Assembly: GCA_002238445.1 (NCBI GenBank) | Contig: MPML01000021.1 | Coordinates: forward strand, 1 to 64,000 | Direction of reading: 5' to 3' | DNA: 64,000 nucleotides | Source of the DNA: Caldilineaceae bacterium bin5 | Lineage (GTDB): Bacteria > Chloroflexota > Anaerolineae > Caldilineales > Caldilineaceae | Part shown: positions 55,591-63,458 of the stretch, piece after piece | Layout: every line of letters begins with the position of its first letter | How positions within the stretch are numbered: the first letter of the stretch is position 1 | Translations under genes and position numbers: made by a program | Notes under the pieces: model-generated | Seen by the model: the letters and a program-made list of their open reading frames with translations, nothing else | Told to the model about the DNA's origin: nothing | Database searches by the model: none

Positions 55591-56136
55591 ATGACAGCGC
55601 GTGCCCGAGGCTCCTCTAAAGATGATTCCGACCGCGAGTGGTGCGTCCTTGGAATCGACCCCGGCACCGCCTCAACCGGTTACGGCGTCGTGGTCGAAAC
55701 TGCCTCCGGAGACTACGAACTGCTCGCCTGCGGCGTCATACGCACAACACCCGAACAGCCGATGCACCTGCGCCTGCGCGAAATCTTCTTCGACATTCAG
55801 AACCTGATTCGCGAGTTCCAGCCCAATGAAGTTGCCGTCGAAGAGCTTTTCTTCGGGCGCAATGTCACAACGGCCATTTCGGTTGGCCAGGCACGCGGCG
55901 CGGCCTTACTGGCTGCCGCCCTGTCCGACCTGCCCCTGGTCGAGTATACGCCGGCAACAATCAAACAGGCGCTCACCGGATACGGCAACGCCGATAAACA
56001 TCAGATGAAGGCAATGGTTCGTCAACTACTGGATCTGGATGAAGCCCCCCACCCGGACGATGCAGCCGACGGCGTCGCCATTGCTCTCTGCCATCTGCAG
56101 ACCGGGCGCTTCAACGCACTCGTCGCCGAAGCATAG
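55591..56136 (+). CDS. ruvC: Holliday junction resolvase RuvC
   Basis: A 181-residue nuclease that cuts Holliday junctions. Acidic catalytic residues are seen in VLGIDPGTASTGYG, VAVEELFFGRN and HPDDAADGVAIALCH. A 15-residue hydrophilic N-terminus (MTARARGSSKDDSDR) is extra; no alternative start fits better. ruvA follows 41 bases later, and ruvB is not in the window. Confidence 0.96.
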   Translation: MTARARGSSKDDSDREWCVLGIDPGTASTGYGVVVETASGDYELLACGVIRTTPEQPMHLRLREIFFDIQNLIREFQPNEVAVEELFFGRNVTTAISVGQARGAALLAAALSDLPLVEYTPATIKQALTGYGNADKHQMKAMVRQLLDLDEAPHPDDAADGVAIALCHLQTGRFNALVAEA

Positions 56137-56177
56137 GCGCACGCAGCAAGTCCACTCCCTCCGTCAGAGGATACGAC

Positions 56178-56768
56178 ATGATTCGTCAAGTACGCGGTAC
56201 TGTCATTACCGTGGGCAGCAACTTTCTGATCATCGAAGTTGGCAACGCTGGCGCCGGCATCGGCCTGCGCATATTTTCGCCCGAAGCAACGGCCGCCCGC
56301 TTCCGAGCCGGCGACGATATTTCTTTGCATACGCATTTGCAAGTGCGGGAGATTGAACTGAGCCTGTACGGATTTGAAGAATTGGACGAACTGGAAATTT
56401 TCGAGGCGCTGCTGGGCGTGAGCGGCATCGGTCCCAAGGTGGCTCTCGCTACCCTCAGCACCTTGACGCCGGACGCGCTGCGCCTCGCGGTCGCCAATAA
56501 GGAGCCGGGCATCGTCGCGCGCGTGCCAGGCATCGGCAAACGCACGGCCGAAAAAGTCATCGTCGAACTCAAGGACAAATTGGCTCCTGCGGAAGGCGAA
56601 TTGGCGGCGCTTGCCACAACCCTCGATGCCGATGCCGAAGTGATGGAGGCGCTCACCAGTTTGGGGTACAGCGTTGTCGAAGCGCAGCGGGCACTCCAGC
56701 AGATACCCGACGACATCACCGGCGTTGAGGAACGGCTGCGGATGGCGCTGGTTCAGTTCAGCGACTAG
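56178..56768 (+). CDS. ruvA: Holliday junction DNA helicase subunit RuvA
   Basis: A 196-residue protein binding four-way junctions. The N-terminal OB fold begins MIRQVRGTVITVGSNFLIIE. Two helix-hairpin-helix motifs follow (FEALLGVSGIGPKVALATLS and IVARVPGIGKRTAEKVIVEL), then a flexible linker and domain III (MEALTSLGYSVVEAQRALQQ), which contacts RuvB. AGAGGATACGAC precedes the ATG. Length is normal. Confidence 0.96.
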   Translation: MIRQVRGTVITVGSNFLIIEVGNAGAGIGLRIFSPEATAARFRAGDDISLHTHLQVREIELSLYGFEELDELEIFEALLGVSGIGPKVALATLSTLTPDALRLAVANKEPGIVARVPGIGKRTAEKVIVELKDKLAPAEGELAALATTLDADAEVMEALTSLGYSVVEAQRALQQIPDDITGVEERLRMALVQFSD

Positions 56769-56845
56769 CTCTCGCCCCTAAGTGTGTCCACGCGGTCGCC
56801 GCGGCCCGCCTGTCATATTTCAGCCGCCGCGTATCTACCCGGTTT

Positions 56846-56874
56846 TTGACACCCGTGACTATCCCTTCTATAAT
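56846..56874 (+). promoter_or_regulatory. Consensus sigma70 promoter of efp
   Basis: TTGACA (56846-56851), 17-base spacer, TATAAT (56869-56874): both hexamers match the consensus exactly. The start would be near 56881, 43 bases before the ATG. Confidence 0.85.
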
Positions 56875-56923
56875 CGGTCGCGGTTCTCATCCAAATTCGT
56901 TGACACGGGAAAGAGTGTAAGAG

Positions 56924-57484
56924 ATGGCTGAAGTTCAGCAGTTACGCAGAGGCAACATCTACGAAGAAGAAAGTCAATTGTGGCGCGTTATGGATTTCCA
57001 GCACATCAAGATGGCCCGCGGTGGCGCCACCATCCGGCTAAAAGTGCGCAATCTCCGCAGCGGTGCCACCATCGAAAAGACCTATAACAGCGGCGCACGC
57101 GTCGATGACATCCGTCTCGATTCACGTGCCGTCGAATACCTCTATACCGATGGCGACCTCTATCACTTCATGGACACCGACACCTATGAACAGGTCGCTC
57201 TCGCCAAGGATACCTTGGAAGAAGTCGTTCAATTCCTGAAAGACAATACCGTCGTGGAATTGGAAACTTTCGAAGGCGAGCCGATCAGCGTCAGTCTGCC
57301 GACCACCGTCGATCTCGAGGTTGTGTGGGCAGAAATGGCAGTAGCCGGCGATACAGCCAACAGCCCGACCAAAGAAGTGGAATTGGAGACCGGGTTCCGG
57401 CTGAACGTGCCGATGTTCGTCAAAGAAGGCGACACCGTCCGTATCGACACACGCGATGGACGCTACGTTACACGCGTGCAATAA
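56924..57484 (+). CDS. efp: Elongation factor P with Arg at the tip of the loop
   Basis: A 186-residue translation factor that rescues ribosomes stalled on polyproline. Three domains are visible: KOW-like (1-65), OB (65-130) and OB C-terminal (130-186, ending RIDTRDGRYVTRV). The tip of domain I reads HIKMARGGAT where most EF-Ps have KPGKGGA; the modified Lys is Arg32. In EarP-type EF-Ps this Arg is rhamnosylated, but their motif (SGRN) also differs. No modification gene is nearby. It has a perfect consensus promoter. Confidence 0.95.
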   Translation: MAEVQQLRRGNIYEEESQLWRVMDFQHIKMARGGATIRLKVRNLRSGATIEKTYNSGARVDDIRLDSRAVEYLYTDGDLYHFMDTDTYEQVALAKDTLEEVVQFLKDNTVVELETFEGEPISVSLPTTVDLEVVWAEMAVAGDTANSPTKEVELETGFRLNVPMFVKEGDTVRIDTRDGRYVTRVQ

Positions 57485-57510
57485 ATGCCAGAAGGCACAT
57501 GCCGTCGGAT

Positions 57511-57539
57511 TTGTTTTCCGTTGGACGATCCGTTATAGT
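57511..57539 (+). promoter_or_regulatory. Promoter of tRNA-Thr
   Basis: TTGTTT (57511-57516), 17-base spacer, TATAGT (57534-57539), 13 bases before the tRNA. Confidence 0.7.
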
Positions 57540-57552
57540 ATGAGGACGAAAT

Positions 57553-57625
57553 GCCGTTGTAGCTCAGTCGGTAGAGCGACGCTCTCGTAAAGCGTAGGTC
57601 GTCGGTTCGAGTCCGACCAACGGCT
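57553..57625 (+). tRNA. tRNA-Thr (anticodon CGT)
   Basis: Acceptor GCCGTTG pairs with CAACGGC, discriminator T, CCA not encoded. D-arm GCTCAGTCGGTAGAGC; anticodon stem ACGCT/AGCGT enclosing CTCGTAA, giving CGT for ACG; T-arm GTCGG-TTCGAGT-CCGAC. 73 bases. Confidence 0.95.
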
Positions 57626-57633
57626 CAAAATAG

Positions 57634-57660
57634 AAAGCCCCGCCAACCGGCAGGGCTTTT
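57634..57660. terminator. Bidirectional terminator after tRNA-Thr
   Basis: AAAGCCC (57634-57640) pairs with GGGCTTT (57653-57659), with inner GCC/GGC pairs, and T-rich on both strands. It ends both the tRNA and the leftward ABC ATPase transcript. Confidence 0.85.
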
Positions 57661-57680
57661 TGCTCTCTCTTTTTCGGCAG

Positions 57681-59291
57681 TTACTGCTTTTCCGGATTCA
57701 CGCCCGCCATCAGCAGCCCCAACTCCTCGGCCGTCGTCTCGTCCCGGTCCACAGTACCCATGATCTTCCCTTCGTAGATCACGGCGATCCTGTCGCACAG
57801 CGCCAAAAGTTCATCCAGATCTTCCGAAATGAGCAGTGTGGCCATGCCCGTGTCCCGTTGTTCCAGGAGTTGCTGATAGATATATTCAATCGCCCCAATG
57901 TCGATGCCGCGGGTTGGTTGGGCGGCAACCAGCACCTTGGGCCGCCGCGAAAGTTCGCGCGCAAGGATCAACCGCTGGATATTGCCGCCTGACAGGTTTT
58001 TGGTCATGGTGCGAATGTCGGGTGTCTTGATATAAAAGTCCTTGACCAGCTGCCGACTGAACTGGGCGATATAGTCAAAGGCCAGAAAGATTCCGTTGCT
58101 GAAGGGCTGACTGGTATGCTCCTGCAACACAAGATTCTCTGACACTGCAAAATCGCGCACGATCCCATCGTGCATTCGCTCCTCAGGAATATACGCCAGT
58201 CCATTCTCAGTGCGACGCGAAGTTGACCATTCGTTGATGTAAATCCCGTCCATCTCCACGCTGCCGCCGCTGAGCGGGCGCAGTCCCGCCACGGCTTCGG
58301 CCAGTTCCCTCTGCCCATTGCCGCTGATGCCGGCCAACCCCAGAATCTCGCCGGCCTGAACCGAAAGGGATACACCCCGCAGCGCCGGTTGTCCTGCTAC
58401 ATCCTGCGCACGGACATCTTCCAGCCGCAACCGTACTTCGCCCACCTCAACTTCATCTTCGCGAGTCCTTTCCAGAAGAACTTCGCGCCCCACCATCATG
58501 CGCGCCAACTCTTGTCGCGTCATCTCTTCCGTGGGAACCGTCCCCACGAGGCGGCCTTCCCGCAAAACCGTGATGCGGTCGCTGATCGAAAGAACCTCCT
58601 GAAGTTTGTGGCTGATCAATACTAGGCTATAACCGTTATCTTTCATGTAACCTAGCGTGACAAACAGCTCGTCGACCTCCTGAGGCGTCAGAACCGCGGT
58701 CGGCTCATCCAGAATTAGCATGGCCGCTCCCCGGTAGAGGGCCTTCATGATCTCAACCCGCTGCCGTTCCCCGACCGAAAGCGTCCAAACCGGTGCCTGG
58801 GGATCGAGATGCAGGCCGTAGGCCTCGCTCAATTCGCGAATGCCATCCTGCACGCGATCAAGGTCCAGCAGCGGTTCGCGGCTGGACTTGAGGCCCAAGG
58901 CTACATTTTCAGTGACGGTGAGCGTATCCACCAGCATGAAGTGCTGATGGATCATGCCAATACCCTGGCGGATAGCGTCTGTCGGCGAATGGATCGTTAC
59001 TTCGGCGCCGTCGCGCAGAATTCGGCCTTCACTAGCCTGTTGAAGGCCGTACAATATCCGCATCAGCGTCGATTTGCCAGCCCCATTTTCCCCCAGCAGC
59101 GCATGCACTTCCCCCCGGCGCACGTCAAAATCTACATGATCGCAGGCCAGGACGCCAGGAAATCGCTTGACGATTCCATACATCTGCACATAGGGCGCGT
59201 TCAAGCGGAAATTTACCGCACGATGCCCCCCAGTTGGTCTGGAGATTCCGTATACAATCTGTTCTTCAATCTTGCGTTGACCGATGGCCAT
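57681..59291 (-). CDS. ABC transporter ATPase, two-domain, BMP-linked nucleoside/simple-sugar type
   Basis: A 536-residue protein with two ABC modules, as in NupA/RbsA-type transporters. Module one has GENGAGKST, signature LSVGERQR and Walker B MLILDEPTA. Module two is degenerate as usual: GISGNGQRE as P-loop, signature LSGGNIQR, and VLVAAQPTRGID in place of the normal Walker B. It energises the BMP lipoprotein and two permeases upstream. The weak AAGGAT precedes ATG 59291. A MITE now separates it from the lipoprotein gene, 64 bases from its start, so expression may depend on the element or readthrough. Confidence 0.94.
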   Translation of the reverse strand: MAIGQRKIEEQIVYGISRPTGGHRAVNFRLNAPYVQMYGIVKRFPGVLACDHVDFDVRRGEVHALLGENGAGKSTLMRILYGLQQASEGRILRDGAEVTIHSPTDAIRQGIGMIHQHFMLVDTLTVTENVALGLKSSREPLLDLDRVQDGIRELSEAYGLHLDPQAPVWTLSVGERQRVEIMKALYRGAAMLILDEPTAVLTPQEVDELFVTLGYMKDNGYSLVLISHKLQEVLSISDRITVLREGRLVGTVPTEEMTRQELARMMVGREVLLERTREDEVEVGEVRLRLEDVRAQDVAGQPALRGVSLSVQAGEILGLAGISGNGQRELAEAVAGLRPLSGGSVEMDGIYINEWSTSRRTENGLAYIPEERMHDGIVRDFAVSENLVLQEHTSQPFSNGIFLAFDYIAQFSRQLVKDFYIKTPDIRTMTKNLSGGNIQRLILARELSRRPKVLVAAQPTRGIDIGAIEYIYQQLLEQRDTGMATLLISEDLDELLALCDRIAVIYEGKIMGTVDRDETTAEELGLLMAGVNPEKQ

Positions 59292-59355
59292 GAAAAGATC
59301 CTTACATCTAAAAACTCCTCGTCAGCGGACGGCCCTTCACCTACTCTTCTTCCTC

Positions 59356-59641
59356 GTAACTACTCAGCCGCAACTGATTCGCAACCCTGAAGGAGGCGAG
59401 CAAAGGCGTTCTTTCTCCCCTCATTCTTGTATTTTGGGCGGTCGGCCGCAAGCGGCCTCCCTTGTGCAGGGGCTGCGCCCCCGCAACGCCCCCCTCCAAA
59501 ACCATGCCTCACCGACCGTGTGCCTTCATCGCAACCTGTGAGCTGGCCAGCATGACGGCGGCTGTACACCAGTTGCGCCACCTGGAGCCTGAATGGTTCC
59601 AAGGATGACTGGCTGGTCAAGTACTGTGGCTTAGAAGTTAC
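59356..59641 (+). mobile_element. MITE copy D, full length with perfect 8-bp target duplication
   Basis: A 286-base element with left end GTAACTACTCAGCC and right end reading GTAACTTCTAAGCC on the minus strand. TCTTCCTC is duplicated exactly at 59348-59355 and 59642-59649. The interior hairpin is GGCCGC-AA-GCGGCC, as in copy A. Ends and duplication length match the IS66 family. The right end overlaps the last codon of the BMP lipoprotein gene and supplies its TAA stop. Confidence 0.92.
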
Positions 59642-60663
59642 TCTTCCTCTATCAATACCGGATCCACGTCGCCGCTCTTGATGTCTTCAATCGCGCCGCG
59701 GGCGGCCTCTTTCACTTCGTCGGCTATCTCTAAGCTTTCATTGAATTCCAAGCGCAGTCCTTCGTTGGCAAAGGTCAACCTATAGACCGTGCCACCCAGT
59801 TCCCCGGCTTCCACCTTGGCGATCATATCTGTTATAACGTTGGCCCAGTCGTAAACCTGATTTGTTACGACAACATCCGGACCCAAAGACATCTGATCGC
59901 TCTGTGTGCCAAGCCAGGCTACGCCGTTCTCGCTGGCGACGCCGATCGCTCCCACCACCTGTTGCGCAGAGCCGGTCAGCACATCCGCGCCCGCCTGAAT
60001 ATGGACATGGGCCGCCTCAGCGGCCAGCGTCGTATCGCTGAAAGAGCCAGTGTAGCTAATATTCACCTGCGCATCCGGTTTGATTTCAGTAACGCCCCTC
60101 ACAAAGCCGTCAATGTAAAGTTTGGCGTCACCCGCCACCGGGCCGATGACACCAATCACATCGGTCTCGGTGAGCATCGCCGCAACAACTCCGTTGACGA
60201 AACCGCCTTCGTTGGCCACTGCGCCGTATGCAAACACGTTCTCGAATCCCCGTTCTGCCCCCGTATCCGAAGATGTGCCCCACGCGAAACTGGTTTCCGT
60301 AAAGTCGCTGGCCACCTCGAACACTGAATTGCCGTATTGGGCGCCGTGGGCAATCACCAGGTCGAACCCCTCCGACGCATAATCTCGAATAGCCGCTGAA
60401 GCATCGGTCACTCGAAACATCCCTTCTGAAAACGCGATCTCCAGCGCGCTCTCCCCTCCCATTTCGGCCTGCACCGCCTTCAGCGAATCGAACATCGACT
60501 GACTCCAGGCAATATCCGTCGTACTGCTTGGCATAACGATTGCAATGCGAAAAGGATCCCCTTCTGCGCCCGCCGTCTCTGAGTCGGCACCCCTGTCTGA
60601 TCTACCGCAGCCAGCGAGAAGCAGCAAAAATATCAAAGTCAGTATTCTGATTCGTCTTTGCAT
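59638..60663 (-). CDS. BMP-family nucleoside/basic-membrane lipoprotein
   Basis: A 341-residue substrate-binding lipoprotein. Signal LTLIFLLLLAGC gives lipid-modified Cys19. The mature BMP fold shows IAIVMPSSTTDIAWSQSMFD, FDLVIAHGAQYGNSVFEVAS, AYGAVANEGGFVNGVVAAM and DVIGVIGPVAGDAKLYIDGF. Relatives bind purine nucleosides or other small molecules. Its final residues are IEEE followed by TAA contributed by MITE copy D; the pre-insertion end reconstructs as IEEEE-TAG. Partner permeases lie upstream and the ATPase downstream. Confidence 0.94.
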   Translation of the reverse strand: MQRRIRILTLIFLLLLAGCGRSDRGADSETAGAEGDPFRIAIVMPSSTTDIAWSQSMFDSLKAVQAEMGGESALEIAFSEGMFRVTDASAAIRDYASEGFDLVIAHGAQYGNSVFEVASDFTETSFAWGTSSDTGAERGFENVFAYGAVANEGGFVNGVVAAMLTETDVIGVIGPVAGDAKLYIDGFVRGVTEIKPDAQVNISYTGSFSDTTLAAEAAHVHIQAGADVLTGSAQQVVGAIGVASENGVAWLGTQSDQMSLGPDVVVTNQVYDWANVITDMIAKVEAGELGGTVYRLTFANEGLRLEFNESLEIADEVKEAARGAIEDIKSGDVDPVLIEEE

Positions 60664-60710
60664 GATTCTCTCTTTATGGATAAGTAAGAAAAAAGTTGCA
60701 TTGGCGACCG

Positions 60711-61643
60711 TTACTCGCCCCGCTCATACGACCTGGCGAGGGCCGCCGGCTTCTGTATCTGCCGCGCAGTGAAGGCAAGCACAACGATTGTCATAATGTA
60801 GGGCATCATCACGGCCACTTCCGATGGTATCGGAATGTTCAACGCTTGTGCCCACAGTTGCAGAGCATTTACCAGGCTGAACAGCAACGCGCCCCCTAAC
60901 ACGCCTACCGTACGCCAACTACCAAAGTAGACCAGGGCAACAGCAATGAAACCAAGCCCGTTCGTCATGTTCTCCTGAAATACGTTTTGCAGGCCAATGC
61001 TGAGTGAAGCGCCCGCCACCGCCGCCAACGCACCACCGATCATCAACGTGGTGTAGCGCACACCATTGACACTGACGCCCAAGGTATCGGCAGCCTCTGG
61101 GTTGTGACCCACCGCCCGAATCTTTAAGCCCAATGTCGTGCGGTTGATCACAAACCAGGAAACTGGCACCATCAAATACGCCAGATAGACCAAGATGTTG
61201 TGATTGAAAAGGATATGTCCAATACCCGGCAAATCGGACAATAGCGGGATCGCCAGCTGCCGAAATCCGCTGACCCCTTCTACCGAACCAATGAGCGTCT
61301 TGAAAAGCAGGCTGCTCAGCCCCAGGCCAAATAGATAGAGGCCAATGCCGCTGATACCCTGCAGCGACTGCATCGTCACACTGACGAAGGCTTTCAGCAT
61401 CCCCATCAACACGCCAACCGCTACCGCCACCAGCACGCCCACCCAAAGATTATGCCCCTCGAACACTACATAAAAGGCAAAGAAGGCGCCCATCAGCATA
61501 ATGCCGTCAACGCCCAGGTTCAATACCCCGGAGCGCTGCCCGAAGGTCTCCCCCAATGCAGCAAAAAGATAGGGCGTTGCCAACCGCACGCAGCTATGCA
61601 GAATTCCGATCAGTGTGGAAATCGTAAACAGTTCGTCGATCAT
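60711..61643 (-). CDS. ABC transporter permease (BMP-linked, NupQ-like)
   Basis: A 310-residue BPD_transp_2-type permease with about eight to nine helices. Family features are FAALGETFGQRSGVLNLGVD near residue 30, GLYLFGLGLSSLLFKTLIG and GLKIRAVGHNPEAADTLGVS, the coupling segment to the ATPase. It starts 72 bases after the other permease and ends 47 bases before the lipoprotein gene. It forms a heterodimer with the permease at 61716-62903 to import nucleosides or related compounds. Confidence 0.94.
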   Translation of the reverse strand: MIDELFTISTLIGILHSCVRLATPYLFAALGETFGQRSGVLNLGVDGIMLMGAFFAFYVVFEGHNLWVGVLVAVAVGVLMGMLKAFVSVTMQSLQGISGIGLYLFGLGLSSLLFKTLIGSVEGVSGFRQLAIPLLSDLPGIGHILFNHNILVYLAYLMVPVSWFVINRTTLGLKIRAVGHNPEAADTLGVSVNGVRYTTLMIGGALAAVAGASLSIGLQNVFQENMTNGLGFIAVALVYFGSWRTVGVLGGALLFSLVNALQLWAQALNIPIPSEVAVMMPYIMTIVVLAFTARQIQKPAALARSYERGE

Positions 61644-61715
61644 GTCGGCATTAAATGGTTATGACTCCGGCCCGCCTCCCCTTTGAAGTCTCGGGTAGCT
61701 GGGCGTCGCCGCCTC

Positions 61716-62903
61716 TCACTTGTCCTCTTCGCGTCCAGCACCTTCAGATGCAACATCGGCAGATGCAACATTGGCGCCCTCTCCCGTTCCTGCCGGCGGT
61801 TCTTCAAACTGAGCTCCCTCAACCGCCTCTTCAGGCCCATCTTCCCCAACCCGGCGACGCGTGCGCCTTCGCACATACAAATCGCTTGATACCACAAACA
61901 GCACAACGAGTCCCTGCAGCGCGATGGCCAGTGCGCTCGGAACCTGCACCGCACGCTGCATCTTGTCCGCGCCAACCAGCAGCGCACCAAATAACGCCGA
62001 GGCTGGGATCGCCCCCAATGGGTGTAGTTTGCCAAACAGCGCCGCCACAATGCCGCTGAAGCCGTAGCCCCCGCTCAACCCCTCAAGCATTCGGTGATGT
62101 ACGCCCAACACCTCCACCGCGCCCGCCAACCCGCACAGCATTCCGCTCAAAGCCAGCGACAAAGTGACATATTTGGGGACAGGAATACCCGCATAACGGG
62201 AGGCGTGGGGATTCAGACCCACCGCCCGAATGCGGTAACCGATCGTCGTGCGCCAGAGTAGGAAATAGACAGCGAGTGCCAGTAGAACCGCGAGAATCGC
62301 GCCGCTGTGGAAAAGTGTGCGCGGTACCAATCGCGGCAGCCAAATCGATTCGGGTAGCGCCGCGCTTTGGGGAATACTCGTTCCGGCCGCGACATGCTCC
62401 GGATCCAGCAACGGCCCGCGCAACAAAAAGTTCATCAACCGCAGCGCGATCTGGTTCATCATCACCGTAGTGAGAATCTCGTTCACGCCCAGACGCGCCT
62501 TCAGCAAGCCGGGAATGCCACCCCATACGAGCCCGGCCGCCGCCGCGCTCAGCAGCGTCAGCGGCAATAAAATCAAGCCCGGCAACTTGCTGAAACTGAC
62601 CGCAAAAGCCGTCGCCGCCAACGCACCGACGACAATCTGCCCTTCACCACCAATGTTAATCACGCCGCCCCGAAAGGCAATACATATTCCGAGACCCACC
62701 AACAGCAGCGGTGTAGCCTTGGTCAGGGTCTGCGTGATTCCGCTGACGTTTCCCAGCGCACCCTGAATCAGTGCACTATAGGCCTTTACCGGGTCAGACC
62801 CTAACAACAACAGCAGCAATATACCAACCAACAGCGCGACCAGCATCGCCAGCACCGGCAGCAGCACATCGATCAGTTTGGCCAAATATACTCGAGTGTT
62901 CAT
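61716..62903 (-). CDS. ABC transporter permease (BMP-linked, NupP-like) with acidic C-terminal tail
   Basis: A 395-residue permease. The usual core is present: TKATPLLLVGLGICIAFRGG, VINIGGEGQIVVGALAATAF, GIPGLLKARLGVNEILTTVM and GYRIRAVGLNPHASRYAGIP. After the last helix comes a 50-residue acidic tail (VGEDGPEEAVEGAQFEEPPA and beyond) not normal for the family. First gene of the transporter run, which has the unusual order permease-permease-lipoprotein-ATPase. Confidence 0.93.
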   Translation of the reverse strand: MNTRVYLAKLIDVLLPVLAMLVALLVGILLLLLLGSDPVKAYSALIQGALGNVSGITQTLTKATPLLLVGLGICIAFRGGVINIGGEGQIVVGALAATAFAVSFSKLPGLILLPLTLLSAAAAGLVWGGIPGLLKARLGVNEILTTVMMNQIALRLMNFLLRGPLLDPEHVAAGTSIPQSAALPESIWLPRLVPRTLFHSGAILAVLLALAVYFLLWRTTIGYRIRAVGLNPHASRYAGIPVPKYVTLSLALSGMLCGLAGAVEVLGVHHRMLEGLSGGYGFSGIVAALFGKLHPLGAIPASALFGALLVGADKMQRAVQVPSALAIALQGLVVLFVVSSDLYVRRRTRRRVGEDGPEEAVEGAQFEEPPAGTGEGANVASADVASEGAGREEDK

Positions 62904-63051
62904 CCTTTACTCAGTAACGCATTGCCAGTGCGCTTCGGGGACTGCCCACCAAAATCCTCGCGGCTGCGTTGCCTGCAGGGAATTGGGGACAAGGCAAACT
63001 GTACCAATTATAGCACCTCTCTTATAAATCAAATAGTGCTCCAAAACATAC

Positions 63052-63426
63052 CTAAGCAGACTTATCGGCGTCTAGGTATAGGATTGCTGGCGCGGCGCGG
63101 GCAAAAACCGCTATCAGGCGCACCGGCACTTCCCCCACATTGCGCACCCCGTGCAGAACGCCTTCCGGGACAAACACCGTTGTATCCGCACCTACCCGAT
63201 GACGCTCCTCTCCCAGCGTCACCTCGACTTCACCGCTGAGGAAGGTCAGGCTCTCCTCACAATCGTGGTAGTGCCGCGGGATTTCACCGCCGGGAGGCAT
63301 GTACTGCTCCCACAATTCCATCTGCGTTGCGCCGCACGTGCCCGCAGTAATAATGCGAGCGCCTGGAATGTTGCTACGCGTGTTAATGGGGTCGTAGGCG
63401 TTATGAGTATGAGGGAGGACTGCCAT
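63052..63426 (-). CDS. Cupin-domain protein
   Basis: A 124-residue single-domain cupin. Motif 1 is GGEIPRHYHDCEESLTFLSG, with His-His and Glu metal ligands, and motif 2 is VPEGVLHGVRNVGEVPVRLI. It is probably a small metal-dependent isomerase, dioxygenase or sugar-binding protein. It lies 32 bases after the methyltransferase stop and may be co-transcribed with it; a 148-base gap separates it from the transporter. Confidence 0.9.
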   Translation of the reverse strand: MAVLPHTHNAYDPINTRSNIPGARIITAGTCGATQMELWEQYMPPGGEIPRHYHDCEESLTFLSGEVEVTLGEERHRVGADTTVFVPEGVLHGVRNVGEVPVRLIAVFARAAPAILYLDADKSA

Positions 63427-63458
63427 CGAATCAAATCTCCGCTAACGAATTCAGACCG

